Notes: generated by a model not told the origin, from the sequence alone. 64,000 bases of DNA from Mycolicibacterium baixiangningiae (GCF_016313185.1 NZ_CP066218.1:2976001-3040000), one strand, 5' to 3'. Counted from the stretch's first letter, positions 9,726 through 19,308 are shown. Translations and numbers: made by a program.

Positions 9726-9888
9726 CGGTCGGCGGCCCCCGCCCGATCTAGCGTGCAGAAGCATTTTCGACGGCCTCCGGCGTGGCGGCCGTGGCTGACC
9801 GTGTCCAGCAACCTGTGCGAATGCTTGGTATCAGCGGCTTTTCCCGGACAGCAATCATCGTCTTACTCACATTAAAAGCAGTTCACAC

Positions 9889-9916
9889 TTGCGTCACGGC
9901 GGTAACACGGTAGTTT
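9889..9916 (+). promoter_or_regulatory. Putative apa promoter
   Basis: TTGCGT (9889-9894), a 16-bp spacer and TAGTTT (9911-9916) form a plausible mycobacterial promoter ending 8 nt before the apa ATG at 9925. The transcript would be leaderless or nearly so. The remaining modC-apa gap (9726-9888) is AT-richer than its surroundings near 9861-9890, and I see no gene in it. Confidence 0.45.
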
Positions 9917-9924
9917 CTTTCACC

Positions 9925-10896
9925 ATGGATGAGCCGGACGTGATGTCGACACGACGCAGGGGCCTGTCGAGGACGCTGGCGACCGCCGCGGTGGCAGCTG
10001 CCACAGCAGCGGCCCTGGCGATGCCCTCGGTGGCAGGCGCGCAACCACCGCCACCGCCACCCCCGGCGCCCGCACCGGCGGTGCCGGCGCCTGCGCCGGG
10101 TGAACCCGCTCCGGTCCCGCCGCCACCTCCGGCGGATCCGAACGCGGCGCCGCCACCGGCGGTGGACCCGAATGCCCCGCCGCCGCCCGCTGATCCCAAC
10201 GCCCCGGCGCCTCCCGCGCCGGAACCGGGTCGCGTCGACAACGCCGCCGGCGGCTTCAGCTACGTCGTGCCCGGTGGTTGGAAGGTCTCGGATGCGACGA
10301 ATCTGTCGTACGGACAGGCGCTGCTGACGAGGATCCCGCCGGAGGGTGTCACCGATCCGCCGAACGACACCAGCGTCCTGCTGGGCCGTCTCGACCTCAA
10401 GCTCTTCGCCGGCGCCGAGACCGACAACACCAAGGCGGCCAACCGGCTGGCCTCGGATATGGGCGAGTTCTTCATGCCGTTCCCCGGCACCCGGGTGAAC
10501 TCGGCCACCACACCGCTGGACGCCGCGGGCATGCCCGGCGTCGCCTCGTTCTACGAGGTGAAGTTCACCGACACCAACAAGCCGAACGGACAGATCTGGG
10601 CCGGCGTCGTGGGCAACCCGACCCCGCCTGGCACACCGCGGGGCCAACGGACGCCGGAACGCTGGTTCGTCGTCTGGCTGGGATCGGCCACCAACCCGGT
10701 CGACCGGGACGCGGCCGTGAACCTCGCGAACTCGATCCGGCCGTGGACGCCCCCGCCGCCACCGCCCCCTGCGCCGGCCGACCCGAACGTGCCGCCGCCG
10801 CCGGCGGATCCGAACGCGCCGCCGCCACGTCCGGGTGTCGGGGTGGCCGTTCCGGTCGCTCCCGAGAACGCACCGGGAATGCTGCCGCCGGCCTGA
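9925..10896 (+). CDS. apa: Apa alanine/proline-rich secreted glycoprotein (fibronectin attachment protein)
   Basis: Apa is a secreted mannosylated mycobacterial antigen that binds fibronectin. The 323-residue protein starts with an Arg-rich signal peptide ([20 protein letters not shown]) predicted to be cut after SVAGA. A Pro/Ala-rich tract follows, with repeated [13 protein letters not shown] units at residues of about 35-100. The conserved globular core ([20 protein letters not shown] to [14 protein letters not shown]) comes next, and a second Pro-rich tail ends the protein. The length is close to the 325 aa of M. tuberculosis Apa and the gene follows modC as there. Translation starts at ATG 9925; an in-frame ATG 36 bp upstream would put extra residues before the signal peptide. 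Confidence 0.94.
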   Translation: MDEPDVMSTRRRGLSRTLATAAVAAATAAALAMPSVAGAQPPPPPPPAPAPAVPAPAPGEPAPVPPPPPADPNAAPPPAVDPNAPPPPADPNAPAPPAPEPGRVDNAAGGFSYVVPGGWKVSDATNLSYGQALLTRIPPEGVTDPPNDTSVLLGRLDLKLFAGAETDNTKAANRLASDMGEFFMPFPGTRVNSATTPLDAAGMPGVASFYEVKFTDTNKPNGQIWAGVVGNPTPPGTPRGQRTPERWFVVWLGSATNPVDRDAAVNLANSIRPWTPPPPPPPAPADPNVPPPPADPNAPPPRPGVGVAVPVAPENAPGMLPPA

Positions 10897-10919
10897 CGCT
10901 GACAGACAACCGACCCGTG

Positions 10920-10942
10920 CGTCGGGCCGCTACGGCCCGACG
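10920..10942. terminator. Hairpin between convergent apa and the small secreted gene
   Basis: CGTCGGGCCG and CGGCCCGACG form a perfect 10-bp stem whose 3-nt loop is CTA, the reverse of the TAG stop codon of the minus-strand gene ending at 10930. There is no clear U-tract. It lies 23 bp after apa and could end transcription in both directions. Confidence 0.6.
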
Positions 10943-11187
10943 TACGGGATCTGGTTTCCGAGGTTGTTGACGTTGAGCAGGTAGCAATTGGTGCCGCCGA
11001 AGCCCATCGCTCCGGCCGTCACGCACCGTTCGAACCCGCCGTCCTGCCCAATGGGCCCGTCGCACGTCGTGCCGCCGCCCCATGGCGTCCAACCACCCTG
11101 GCATCCGGCCTGCGCGGGTGCGGACGTGCCGACCGCAATCCCGCCCGCCGCCAGCACGCCGACCGCCAGGGCTGTGAGCGTCTTCAT
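10930..11187 (-). CDS. Small secreted Cys-containing protein (CDGP-type)
   Basis: An 85-residue protein with a Sec signal peptide (MKTLTALAVGVLAAGGIAVG, cut after APAQA). The roughly 58-residue mature part begins CQGGWTPWGGGTTCDGP and carries four cysteines, suggesting two disulfides. The CDGP motif matches a family of short exported mycobacterial proteins of unknown role. ATG 11187 follows a GGAAGGAAC ribosome site on the minus strand. The gene is convergent with apa and separated from it by a hairpin that holds its own stop codon in the loop. Confidence 0.8.
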   Translation of the reverse strand: MKTLTALAVGVLAAGGIAVGTSAPAQAGCQGGWTPWGGGTTCDGPIGQDGGFERCVTAGAMGFGGTNCYLLNVNNLGNQIPYVGP

Positions 11188-11549
11188 GTCGGAGTTCCTT
11201 CCTGCCGAGCGCTGCCGATGCCGCGCGAACCGATCACATTGCACAGTCACACTTTGCTGTGCGCGGATGTGACAAGAGTTTCCGGTGGGACGGATGTGAC
11301 CGACTCGACGCCGGTTCAGGGTCCGGCTCGACCCGCGCAACCTCGCCGGCGAACCGGGGAGCGACGTCGTCCACGCCCGTCAGAGAAGTATCGGCCCTAC
11401 TCACCCTCACCCCCGTCGGCCGACCGCATGCAGTGGAGGTGCCCGAGTGGCGTCGCATGAGGGGCCGAACCGTTCCAGATTAACCCCGTCGGGGTGTTCG
11501 TGAAAGTTTGCTCAAGGCTGACTTTGATGCCGCAAAGGCGGCGGTGCCC
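11188..11549. other. 362-bp intergenic stretch with no convincing gene
   Basis: Short frames on both strands (about 74-80 codons) have no start site, no recognisable motif and irregular composition, so I do not call them. The stretch presumably holds the promoter of the small secreted gene near 11190-11270. A serine-tRNA-like start near 11430 does not fold as a complete tRNA. Confidence 0.5.
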
Positions 11550-12044
11550 TCACATCGCGGCGTGCGAAGCGCCGAGCCGGCCCACGAGGTCGCCGCGGCC
11601 GAACCGGTACAGCGGTCCGGTCCCGTCCGCGAGGACCCGGTTCAAGCGCGCGACGCCGCGGGCGTGGACCGGTTCCGGTGCACGCAACCGCGCCACGATG
11701 TCGTCGATCACCGGTTCCGCCGAGAGGATGTTCGCGCGGTTCAGCGGCAGCCGCGGGTCGCTGAAGAGTGTTCGATCGCGGGCGTCGTGTACCGAACGGC
11801 ACAGAGTGCGCGCCAACGCCTCGCGGTTGCGCCGTGTCGTCAGGCGCGTGGCACGCACCGCCAGCGCGGTGCCCGGTGCGGCGGCGGTTCCGACCGCCAG
11901 CTGCGCGTCGAGCCGCCCTGCGCGCAGGAGTGCCGTACACATCGCCCACAGGGAGGTGTGCGGAACTTTCGATCGGCGATCCGGCGTGATGGCAATGAGC
12001 TTTATCGACTGCGACATCGTGTTGTCGGCCATGACCGTTCCCAT
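11550..12044 (-). CDS. Hypothetical protein, divergent from the CGNR regulator
   Basis: A 164-residue basic soluble protein of unknown function; I do not recognise the family. It is rich in Ala and Arg, begins MGTVMADNTMSQSIKLIAIT and has no signal peptide, membrane segment or obvious catalytic motif. Three in-frame ATGs (12044, 12032, 12017) are possible; 12044 follows AAGAGAG. Its promoter (-35 near 12093-12098, -10 at 12071-12076) contains a perfect palindrome in the spacer, so it is probably repressed by a dimeric factor, most simply by the divergently encoded CGNR protein. Confidence 0.6.
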   Translation of the reverse strand: MGTVMADNTMSQSIKLIAITPDRRSKVPHTSLWAMCTALLRAGRLDAQLAVGTAAAPGTALAVRATRLTTRRNREALARTLCRSVHDARDRTLFSDPRLPLNRANILSAEPVIDDIVARLRAPEPVHARGVARLNRVLADGTGPLYRFGRGDLVGRLGASHAAM

Positions 12045-12070
12045 CTCTCTTGTTCGTGACTATCTAAAAC

Positions 12071-12098
12071 GTTATACCGGTCACGGTGACCAGTCAAA
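12071..12098 (-). promoter_or_regulatory. Leftward promoter with a palindromic operator in its spacer
   Basis: Read on the minus strand, TTTGAC (12093-12098) and TATAAC (12071-12076) are separated by 16 bp. The spacer holds the perfect inverted repeat GGTCACGGTGACC (12079-12091). A protein bound there would block RNA polymerase directly. Confidence 0.6.
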
Positions 12099-12106
12099 CA
12101 CTTTGG

Positions 12107-12125
12107 CCGGTCACGAGCGTAGGCT
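12107..12125 (+). promoter_or_regulatory. Leaderless promoter of the CGNR gene with a second CCGGTCACG site
   Basis: TAGGCT (12120-12125) lies exactly 6 nt before the ATG at 12132, the layout of a leaderless mycobacterial promoter. CCGGTCACG at 12107-12115 repeats the sequence at 12077-12085, 30 bp (about three helical turns) away, consistent with one regulator controlling both divergent genes. Confidence 0.5.
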
Positions 12126-12131
12126 GGGGCG

Positions 12132-12719
12132 ATGAGCAGGGAGCCCGGACAGTGGACGGCTGACAACGACACGCGTCCGGCACCCGCGCCGCTCGACCGG
12201 GTGCAGTCCCTGGTCAACACCATCGACATCGAGATCGGGCAGGACCGGTTGACCCGGCCGGAGGATGCCCGGCCCTGGCTGATCGGGCGGGGGCTGCTCG
12301 GGGCCGACGCGCCATTGACCGATGCGGATCTGGGACATCTCCGCGCCGTGCGCGAGGCGCTACGCGCGCTGCTGGTACAGAACGCCGGCGGGCCACCGCC
12401 TGCCCGCGGTGATGTGGAGGTGCTGAGCGGTGTCGCCGCCGCGGGATGCACCCGCGCGGTGATCGACGACAACGGCGACGTCGAACTTCGCGCGGTCGGC
12501 GAGTCGCTGGTCGAGCGGCTGGGAGAGCTCCTGGTGGTGATCCGCGATGCGCAGCGGGACGGCAGCTGGGCGCGACTGAAGGCCTGCGCGAATGACGACT
12601 GCCGGTGGGCGTTCTACGACCAGTCCCGCAACCGCGGTGGGTCGTGGTGCGATATGGCGGTCTGCGGCAACCGGCTCAAGAACCGGGACTTCCGCGCCCG
12701 CCACCGCGCGGCGCAGTAA
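12132..12719 (+). CDS. CGNR zinc-finger (ABATE domain) putative regulator
   Basis: A 195-residue protein with an N-terminal ABATE domain (residues of about 20-130, including LVNTIDIEIGQDRL and LRAVREALRALLVQNAGG) and a C-terminal treble-clef zinc finger of the CGNR type (C-x4-C in KACANDDCRWAFYD, then DMAVCGNRLKNRDFRARH). CGNR proteins are treated as probable stress-related transcription regulators; no ligand is known. It is divergent from the gene at 11550-12044, and the shared region holds paired operators, which suggests autoregulation. It ends 3 bp before the convergent CPBP gene. Confidence 0.85.
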   Translation: MSREPGQWTADNDTRPAPAPLDRVQSLVNTIDIEIGQDRLTRPEDARPWLIGRGLLGADAPLTDADLGHLRAVREALRALLVQNAGGPPPARGDVEVLSGVAAAGCTRAVIDDNGDVELRAVGESLVERLGELLVVIRDAQRDGSWARLKACANDDCRWAFYDQSRNRGGSWCDMAVCGNRLKNRDFRARHRAAQ

Positions 12720-12722
12720 GGC

Positions 12723-13454
12723 TCAGCCCGACAGCTGCCAGACCAGCGCGGCCGCCAGCGCGCCCATCCCGTTCAGCGACCAGTGCAGCGCGATCGGCGC
12801 CAGCAGGCTGCCGCTGCGCTTCCGTAGCCAGGTGAACACGAAGCCGGCGAAACCGGTCGCGACGACGGCGAGCAGGACGCCAGCGACCGTACCGGCCACT
12901 CCACTCCCGAACAGCCGGGTGAACCCGACGTTGCTGCTGGTCAGGCCAAGGGACGTGGCGATATGCCAGAGCCCGAACAGCAGTGAGCCTGCGGCGGCCA
13001 CCCCGCGGAAACCCCAGGCGCGGGTGAGCGCCCCGTGCAGCACCCCGCGGAATGCCAGCTCTTCGGGGATCACCGTCTGCAGGGGGATCACGACCATCGA
13101 GGCGATCAGCGCCCCGGAGATGGTGGCGTAGTTGTTGTTCATGAACATCGGCCGGGTCCACGGCAGCAGCGCCCCGACCGCGATCACCGAGAGCACCACG
13201 GCCACGGCAGCCAGCGCGTAACCGGCCCCGGAGCGCCAGTGCTCGCGGCCCAGGCCGAGTTCGGACCAGTCCAGCCCGCGCCTGCGGATCAGGATCAACA
13301 GCCCCACCGCCGCCGCAGGCACGGTCGCGATGCTCGCCCACGGAGTGGTGAAGTGCGCGATCAGGTTGGTGGCGGCCAGTACGGCGACGACGACGGCGAT
13401 GTCGGCGTAGACCCGCATCCTGGGCAGCGCCGGCGGAGAGGAAACAACAGTCAT
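12723..13454 (-). CDS. CPBP-family intramembrane metalloprotease
   Basis: A 243-residue polytopic membrane protein (about seven hydrophobic segments) of the CPBP/Abi family related to Rce1. The conserved catalytic motifs are present: EExxxR in IPEELAFRGVLHG, the FxxxH-like SLLFGLWHIATS, and HWSLNGMGAL near the end. In other bacteria such proteins process peptides or give bacteriocin immunity; no substrate can be inferred here. The 51-bp gap to the phosphoketolase stop upstream on the same strand permits read-through. Confidence 0.88.
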   Translation of the reverse strand: MTVVSSPPALPRMRVYADIAVVVAVLAATNLIAHFTTPWASIATVPAAAVGLLILIRRRGLDWSELGLGREHWRSGAGYALAAVAVVLSVIAVGALLPWTRPMFMNNNYATISGALIASMVVIPLQTVIPEELAFRGVLHGALTRAWGFRGVAAAGSLLFGLWHIATSLGLTSSNVGFTRLFGSGVAGTVAGVLLAVVATGFAGFVFTWLRKRSGSLLAPIALHWSLNGMGALAAALVWQLSG

Positions 13455-13505
13455 CCCGACCGATCGTACCGGCGCTATTTCTCCCGGCGCTTTTCCACCG
13501 GGGCG

Positions 13506-15926
13506 CTACTCGTTGTCGCCGGTGTCCTGCGCCATCGACTGTGTTCCGCCGGGCTGATAGCCGCTATCCCACGTCCAGCCCGAGATCGCCGGGTCGTCCT
13601 CCCCGTGCTCCCGGGTGTAGGTGCGCGCGGCCAGCCGGGCGTCGGCCATCTCCTGGCGTAGCCCCGCCGCGCTGTTCTCCAGCCCGTCGACGCGATCGAT
13701 GACGTCCATCACCAGATGGAAGCGGTCGAGGTCGTTGAGCATCACCATGTCGAACGGCGTGGTCGTGGTGCCGCGCTCCTTGAACCCGCGCACGTGCAGC
13801 TGTTCGTGGTTGGCGTGCCGGTAGGCCAGCCGGTGAATGAGCCAGGGGTAGCCGTGGTAGGCGAAGATCACCGGCTTGTCCTTGGTGAAGATGGAGTCGA
13901 ACTCCCGGTCGGACAACCCGTGCGGGTGCTCGGAGTCGGGCTGTAGCCGCATGATGTCCACGACGTTGACCACGCGTACCTTCAGGTCCGGCAGGTGCCG
14001 GCGCAGGATGTCGGCGGCGGCCACCGTCTCGAGGGTCGGGATGTCGCCCGCGCAGGCGAGGACGACGTCCGGTTCGCCGGTCGTGGTGCTCGCCCACTCC
14101 CAGATCCCCAGCCCGCGCGCGCAGTGCGCGACGGCCTCGTCCATCGACAGGTAGGTCAGCGCCGGCTGTTTCCCGGCCACGATGACGTTGACGTACTGGC
14201 GGCTGCGCAGGCAGTGATCGCCGACGGACAGCAGCGTGTTGGCGTCCGGCGGCAGGTAGACCCGCACCACCTCGGACCGCTTGTTGGCGACGTGGTCGAT
14301 GAACCCGGGATCCTGATGCGAGGCCCCGTTGTGGTCCTGCCGCCAGACGTGGGAGGTCAGCAGATAGTTGAGCGAGGCGATCGGCCGCCGCCAGCTCAGG
14401 TGTGCACTGCTCGAGAGCCATTTCGCGTGCTGGTTGACCATCGAGTCGACGATGTGGACGAAGGCCTCGTAGCAGTTGAACAACCCGTGCCGCCCGGTCA
14501 GCAGGTAACCCTCGAGCCAGCCCTGGCACAGGTGCTCGGACAGCACCTCCATGACCCGCCCGGCGGGTGCGAGGTGTTCGTCGTCGGGGCTGATCTCGGC
14601 CATCCACGCCTTGTCGCTGACCTCGAACACCGGTGACAACCGGTTGGAAGCCGTCTCGTCAGGACCCATGAGCCGGAACCGGTCGGGGTTGCGGACGATG
14701 ATGTCGCGCAGGAAGGTACCGAGCACGCGGGTGGCCTCGGCGCTTTCGGAGCCGGGCCGTTCGACCGGAACCGCGTAGTCGCGGAAGTCGGGAAGGTCGA
14801 GGTCGCGCAGCAGCACGCCGCCGTTGGCGTGCGGGTTGTCACTCATCCGGCGGGTTCCGCTCGGGGCGAGCGCCTTGAGTTCGGGGACCAGCGTGCCGTC
14901 GTCGCCGAAGAGTTCCTCGGGCCGGTAGCTGCGGAGCCATTCCTCGAGCAGGGCCATGTGCTCGGGGTTGGTATGGGTGTCCGACAGCGGCACCTGGTGC
15001 GACCGCCAGGTGCCCTCCACCTTCTTGCCGTCGACCTTCTCGGGGCCGGTCCAGCCCTTCGGTGTGCGCAGGATGATCATCGGCCACAGCGGGCGGCCAG
15101 GCTCCTCGTCCAGGCGGGCGGCCCGCTGGATCGCGGCGATCTGGTCGAAGCATTCGTCGAGCGCGGCCGCCAACTGCTGGTGGACGTTGGCGGGGTCGTC
15201 GCCCGCGACGGTGATCGGCCGGTACCCGTAGCCGTAGAACAGCGACTCCAGTTCCTCCTGGGGGATCCGCGAGAGCACCGTGGGGTTGGCGATCTTGTAG
15301 CTGTTCAGATGCAGGATCGGCAGCACCGCGCCATCGGTCACCGGATCGAGGAACTTGTTGGAGTGCCAGCTCGCGGCCAGTGGCCCGGTCTCGGCCTCTC
15401 CGTCACCGACCACGCAGGCGACCACCAGATCCGGATTGTCGAAGGCGGCACCGTAGGCGTGCACCAGCGCATAGCCCAGCTCACCGCCCTCGTGGATCGA
15501 GCCGGGGGTCTCCGCCGCCACGTGGCTGGGGATCCCACCGGGAAAGGAGAACTGGCGGAACAGTTTTCGCAGCCCGTCGGCGTCCTCGGTTATGCCGGTG
15601 TAGACCTCGCTGTACGTGCCCTCGAGATACGCATTGGCCACCAGGCCGGGGCCGCCGTGTCCCGGTCCGGTGATGTAGATGATGTTGGAGTCGCGTTCAC
15701 GGATGATCCTGTTGAGGTGTGCGTAGACGAGGTTGAGACCAGGTGTGGTGCCCCAGTGCCCGAGCAGTCGCGGTTTGATGTGTTCCGCGCTCAGATCCTC
15801 GCGGAGCAGGGGGTTGTCCAGCAGGTAGATCTGCCCGACGGACAGGTAGTTGGCGGCCCTCCAGTAGGCGTCGAGGAGCCGGAGGTCCTCGTCGGACAGG
15901 GTGGGGGACAGCGTGGTTTCACTCAT
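13506..15926 (-). CDS. xfp: Xylulose-5-phosphate/fructose-6-phosphate phosphoketolase
   Basis: A thiamine-diphosphate enzyme that splits xylulose-5-P (and fructose-6-P) with phosphate into acetyl-P plus a triose- or tetrose-P. The 806-residue product has full family length and the ThDP/Mg motif [40 protein letters not shown] near the N-terminus, and [22 protein letters not shown] 15926 ([17 protein letters not shown]) is preferred over upstream in-frame starts because it gives the usual N-terminus. It is transcribed divergently from the thiolase-like gene. It could cleave xylulose-5-P made by the polyol operon to the right; that link is inference. Confidence 0.96.
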   Translation of the reverse strand: MSETTLSPTLSDEDLRLLDAYWRAANYLSVGQIYLLDNPLLREDLSAEHIKPRLLGHWGTTPGLNLVYAHLNRIIRERDSNIIYITGPGHGGPGLVANAYLEGTYSEVYTGITEDADGLRKLFRQFSFPGGIPSHVAAETPGSIHEGGELGYALVHAYGAAFDNPDLVVACVVGDGEAETGPLAASWHSNKFLDPVTDGAVLPILHLNSYKIANPTVLSRIPQEELESLFYGYGYRPITVAGDDPANVHQQLAAALDECFDQIAAIQRAARLDEEPGRPLWPMIILRTPKGWTGPEKVDGKKVEGTWRSHQVPLSDTHTNPEHMALLEEWLRSYRPEELFGDDGTLVPELKALAPSGTRRMSDNPHANGGVLLRDLDLPDFRDYAVPVERPGSESAEATRVLGTFLRDIIVRNPDRFRLMGPDETASNRLSPVFEVSDKAWMAEISPDDEHLAPAGRVMEVLSEHLCQGWLEGYLLTGRHGLFNCYEAFVHIVDSMVNQHAKWLSSSAHLSWRRPIASLNYLLTSHVWRQDHNGASHQDPGFIDHVANKRSEVVRVYLPPDANTLLSVGDHCLRSRQYVNVIVAGKQPALTYLSMDEAVAHCARGLGIWEWASTTTGEPDVVLACAGDIPTLETVAAADILRRHLPDLKVRVVNVVDIMRLQPDSEHPHGLSDREFDSIFTKDKPVIFAYHGYPWLIHRLAYRHANHEQLHVRGFKERGTTTTPFDMVMLNDLDRFHLVMDVIDRVDGLENSAAGLRQEMADARLAARTYTREHGEDDPAISGWTWDSGYQPGGTQSMAQDTGDNE

Positions 15927-16047
15927 TGACGTCCCGTCGGTGATCTGGCTGCGCATGCCGAGCATTGTCGTCGCGCATGGTGAACAGCATGTGAGTTCCT
16001 GGTACCCGGTTGTGTTTCCCTTTATGTGTGGCGGCACACTGAGTACT

Positions 16048-16061
16048 TTGACACCTGTCAA
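16048..16061. promoter_or_regulatory. Perfect palindrome in the xfp/thiolase divergent region
   Basis: TTGACACCTGTCAA is a perfect 14-bp inverted repeat 20 bp before the ATG at 16082 and 121 bp before xfp. The TGACA/TGTCA half-sites look like a TetR- or GntR-type operator. The regulator is not identified. Confidence 0.45.
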
Positions 16062-16081
16062 CTCTGCGTAGAGGAGTCTGG

Positions 16082-17560
16082 ATGCCTTCGCCCGCTCACA
16101 CCCCGGTGCTCGTCGGCTATGGACAGGTGAACCAGCACGACGACCGGCCCGAGATCGAACCCGTCGATCTGATGGAGGCCGCGGCCCGTGAGGCGGTCGA
16201 TGCGAAGGTGCTCGAAGCGGTCGACGCCGTGCGGGTGGTCAACCTGTTGTCCTGGCGCTACCGCGATCCGGGGCTGCTGCTGGCACAGCGCATCGGTGCG
16301 GACAAGGCGGTCACCCGCTACACGGGCATCGGTGGGAACGTACCGCAGAGCCTGGTCAATCAGGCGTGTCTGGACATCCAGTCCGGGCGGGCCGGGGTGG
16401 TTCTGATCGCCGGCGCCGAAACATGGCGTACCCGAACACGTTTGCGCGCCAAGAACCAGAAGCCCAACTGGACGCGCCAGGACGAGTCCGTGCCGCGGGC
16501 CGAGGGCGGCGACGACAACGTGCCGATGGCCGGGGACGCCGAGAACCGGATCCAGCTGGACCGGCCCTCCTATGTGTATCCGATGTTCGAACAGGCGGTG
16601 CGCATCGCAGCCGGTGAGACGCCCGACGAACACCGGCGCAGGATCGGCGAACTGTGGGCGCAGTTCTCCGCGATGGCCGCCGACAATCCGCACGCCTGGC
16701 GCCGCGACGCCCTGGCCGCCGACGCGATCTGGCAGCCCGGCCCGGACAACCGCATGATCAGCTGGCCCTATCCGAAGCTGATGAACTCCAACAACATGGT
16801 CGACCAGGGTGCGGTACTCGTACTGACGTCGGTCGAGACGGCACGGCGACTGCACATCCCTTCGGAGCGTTGGGTGTTCCCGCACTCGGGCACCGATTCG
16901 CACGACACCTACGCCATCGGCGAGCGCGCGGAGTTCCACCGGTCACCGGCGATCCGGATCGCCGGTCAGCGGGCGCTGGAGCTGGCGGGCGCCGCCGTCG
17001 ACGACCTCGACCTGATCGACGTGTACTCGTGTTTCCCGTCGGCGGTGCAGGTCGCGGCCATCGAGCTGGGCCTGCCGGTGGGTGATCCGGCGCGTCCGCT
17101 CACGGTGACCGGGGGTTTGACGTTCGCCGGCGGTCCGTGGAACAACTACGTCTCGCACTCGATCGCGACGATGGCCGAACGGCTGACCGCCAACCCGGGG
17201 CAGCGCGGCCTGATCACCGCGAACGGGGGATACCTGACCAAGCACAGTTTCGGCGTGTACGGCACCGAGCCGCCCCAGCGCGAATTCCGTTGGGAAGACG
17301 TGCAATCCGAGGTGGACCGGGAGCCGACTCGCACGCTCGCAGTGGAGTGGTCCGGTGTCGGGAGGGTCGAGTCGTGGACCACGCCGTTCGGCCGTGACGG
17401 TGTGCCCGAGAAGGCTTTTCTCGCGGTGCGCACACCCGATGGCGCCCGCACGCTGGCGGTGATCCGGGACCCGGACGACGCCGCGGCAACCGTCGAGGGT
17501 GACATCGCCGGCACGGCAGTGACGGTGCACGCCGACGGCACCGCCCGCCTGGCTACTTGA
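16082..17560 (+). CDS. Thiolase-like acetyl-CoA acetyltransferase (Rv1867-type)
   Basis: A 492-residue thiolase-superfamily protein resembling M. tuberculosis Rv1867 in length and N-terminus ([20 protein letters not shown]). Landmarks are [28 protein letters not shown]-like [13 protein letters not shown] and [20 protein letters not shown], with a C-terminal domain containing [19 protein letters not shown]. The nucleophile region differs from classical thiolases: the usual active-site Cys block is replaced by [10 protein letters not shown] and the reaction is uncertain. GAGGAG lies 5 bp before the ATG. Its stop overlaps convergently by 8 bp with the next SDR gene. Confidence 0.82.
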   Translation: MPSPAHTPVLVGYGQVNQHDDRPEIEPVDLMEAAAREAVDAKVLEAVDAVRVVNLLSWRYRDPGLLLAQRIGADKAVTRYTGIGGNVPQSLVNQACLDIQSGRAGVVLIAGAETWRTRTRLRAKNQKPNWTRQDESVPRAEGGDDNVPMAGDAENRIQLDRPSYVYPMFEQAVRIAAGETPDEHRRRIGELWAQFSAMAADNPHAWRRDALAADAIWQPGPDNRMISWPYPKLMNSNNMVDQGAVLVLTSVETARRLHIPSERWVFPHSGTDSHDTYAIGERAEFHRSPAIRIAGQRALELAGAAVDDLDLIDVYSCFPSAVQVAAIELGLPVGDPARPLTVTGGLTFAGGPWNNYVSHSIATMAERLTANPGQRGLITANGGYLTKHSFGVYGTEPPQREFRWEDVQSEVDREPTRTLAVEWSGVGRVESWTTPFGRDGVPEKAFLAVRTPDGARTLAVIRDPDDAAATVEGDIAGTAVTVHADGTARLAT

Positions 17561-18323
17561 TGGTGTAGCCGCCGTCGACCACCAGGTCGGCGCCGGTGAT
17601 CATCGCCGCCGCGTCCGAGGCGAGAAACACTGCCGCCGCGGCGATCTCGGCCGGGTAGGCGAAGCGCCCGATCGGGATGAGCGCCTTGAGGGCGTCACCG
17701 CGGGGGCCGTCCCAGGCCCGGTGGCCCAGTTCGGTGAGCACCACTGTCGGTGAGATCGTGTTGACCCGCACCCCGCGGCCGCCCCATTCGGCGGCCAGCA
17801 CCTTGGACACACCGACCACTCCGAACTTCGATGCGCAGTAGGCGACGTGCTGGTCCAGCGCGACGGTGGCGGCCTGCGACGCGAGGTTGACGATGCTGCC
17901 GCCACCGGAGGTGAGCATCCGGCGGCCCGCCGCCTGACACATCAAGAACGTGCCCTTGAGGTTGATGTCGATGGTCGACTCCCAGTCGGCGAGCGACAGT
18001 TCCTCGGCGGGAGCGAGGCGGGCGATTCCGGCACTGTTGACCAGGATGTCGAGCCTGCCGAAAGTCTCGGTCACCGCGTCGACCGTGGCCGTGACCGACC
18101 CGGGATCGCTGACGTCGCAACGGAATCCACGGCTATCGGTGGACAGTGCCGTGGCGGTTGCCTGCGCGCCCGATTCGTTCAGGTCGGCCACCGCCACACG
18201 GGCGCCCTTGACGGCGAACGCTTCCGCGATCGCCGCCCCGATGCCCGACGCGCCGCCGGTGACCAGTGCGACCTTCCCCGTCAACGAGAAGTCCAGATCC
18301 ACAGTCAGTTCGGCGTCGGTCAT
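17553..18323 (-). CDS. Short-chain dehydrogenase of the polyol locus
   Basis: A classical NAD(P)-dependent SDR of 256 aa: cofactor motif ALVTGGASGIGAAIAEAF, acidic DLNES after beta-2 suggesting NAD, NSAG, catalytic Ser in IVNLASQAATVA and Tyr-Lys in HVAYCASKFGVVG, and the C-terminal [14 protein letters not shown]. Such enzymes commonly oxidise sugar alcohols (D-threitol, xylitol, arabinitol). It lies 31 bp downstream of the SorC-type regulator on the same strand, so regulator and enzyme are probably one unit divergent from the main catabolic operon. AAAGGA precedes ATG 18323. The substrate is unproven. Confidence 0.9.
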   Translation of the reverse strand: MTDAELTVDLDFSLTGKVALVTGGASGIGAAIAEAFAVKGARVAVADLNESGAQATATALSTDSRGFRCDVSDPGSVTATVDAVTETFGRLDILVNSAGIARLAPAEELSLADWESTIDINLKGTFLMCQAAGRRMLTSGGGSIVNLASQAATVALDQHVAYCASKFGVVGVSKVLAAEWGGRGVRVNTISPTVVLTELGHRAWDGPRGDALKALIPIGRFAYPAEIAAAAVFLASDAAAMITGADLVVDGGYTIK

Positions 18324-18354
18324 GTCGTCCTTTCCCGGTGGCGCATTGGTGCGT

Positions 18355-19275
18355 TCACTGCAGTACTGCTCTGGCCACGTCGATGTCGGTGACCAACGAT
18401 GAGACCAGGCCCGAGCGGAGCACCGCGCGGGTGGCCGCGGCCTTCTCGGCTCCTGTCGCGAGTGCGATCCTGGTCGGAATCGCGCGCAGGGTCCCCTCGG
18501 CGATGCCCATCCGCCGCTCGTCGAGCCCGGGCACGCGGTTTCCGTCCGCGTCGAGCAGCAGCGCGCAGGTCTCCGCGCAGACGCCGGCCGCGTCCAACGC
18601 CCGGATCTCCTCGGTCGTGAGCGACTGGTACACCTGCGAGGCGCCCGGGTTCCACGCGCCGACGGAGATGATCGCGCAGCTGACGTCACCGTGTCGGGCG
18701 ACGGTCTCCTGCAATTGCTGGTTGCCGCTGAGGCTTTCGGCGGTGCGGGCGTCGGGCACCACGAGTGGCACGTACATCGGCCACGACCGGCCCCCGCTGA
18801 TCTCGCTGATCCGGCGGACCAGATCGGTGCCGTTGGAGGTGATCGCCCCAACCATCCCGGTCAGTTGCACCACATCGCATTCCGGCAGCGCGCTGAGGTA
18901 GGCGGCGATATGGGTCAGCGTGCGCCCGCAGTCGACGCCCACGACGTCCCCGGCCCGCAGGATCGACTGCAGCAGTTCGGCCATCGCCTTGGCCACGGCC
19001 TCGATGCGGTCGGCGGCGTTGGCGGTATCGCAGGCGACGGCGTAGGCGTGTTCGAGTCCGTAACGGCGCTGGAGTTCGGTGGACAGTTCGACGTCGATCG
19101 CGCCGGGATCGTGGATCTTGATCTCCACCATCCCGGATTCAAGGGCCTCGTCGAGCATCCTGGCGACCTTGAACCGCGAGAGGCCGAACTCCTCGGCGAT
19201 CTGGATTCGGGTGCGCCCCTCGAGGTAATAGCGGCGGGCGATCACGGCCCGCTGGAACAGCTCATCCGGTCCCAC
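18355..19275 (-). CDS. SorC/DeoR-type sugar-binding transcriptional regulator
   Basis: A 306-residue regulator: an N-terminal helix-turn-helix (RRYYLEGRTRIQIAEEFGLS, then RFKVARMLDEALESGMVEI) and a SorC-type phosphosugar-binding effector domain (VGVDCGRTLTHIAAYL, SAIIS-like SCAIISVGAWNPGASQVY, NRVPGLDERRMGIAEGTLRA). The start is GTG 19275 because AGGAGG lies 7 nt before it; upstream in-frame codons have no ribosome site and encode Cys-rich nonsense. Two related palindromes stand between this gene and the divergent operon, so it probably controls both directions in response to a sugar phosphate. Confidence 0.9.
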   Translation of the reverse strand: MGPDELFQRAVIARRYYLEGRTRIQIAEEFGLSRFKVARMLDEALESGMVEIKIHDPGAIDVELSTELQRRYGLEHAYAVACDTANAADRIEAVAKAMAELLQSILRAGDVVGVDCGRTLTHIAAYLSALPECDVVQLTGMVGAITSNGTDLVRRISEISGGRSWPMYVPLVVPDARTAESLSGNQQLQETVARHGDVSCAIISVGAWNPGASQVYQSLTTEEIRALDAAGVCAETCALLLDADGNRVPGLDERRMGIAEGTLRAIPTRIALATGAEKAAATRAVLRSGLVSSLVTDIDVARAVLQ

Positions 19276-19308
19276 TCCGCCGCCTCCTTCGCGAAGCCCG
19301 AGCACTTG

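Noticed and set aside
11242..11261. CACAG-N10-CTGTG inverted repeat as a CRP site before the small secreted gene
   Set aside because: The spacing and half-sites do not fit the mycobacterial CRP consensus TGTGA-N6-TCACA.
11425..11495. Serine-tRNA-like segment (GGAGGTGCCCGAGTGGCG)
   Set aside because: The D-arm-like start is suggestive, but no anticodon stem, variable arm or T-arm can be folded after it.
14829..15929. 366-codon plus-strand frame opposite phosphoketolase
   Set aside because: Shadow frame; xfp on the other strand explains the coding pattern fully.
15927..16061. Upstream in-frame extension of phosphoketolase
   Set aside because: The extra 45 residues are not family-like and would run through the divergent promoter region.
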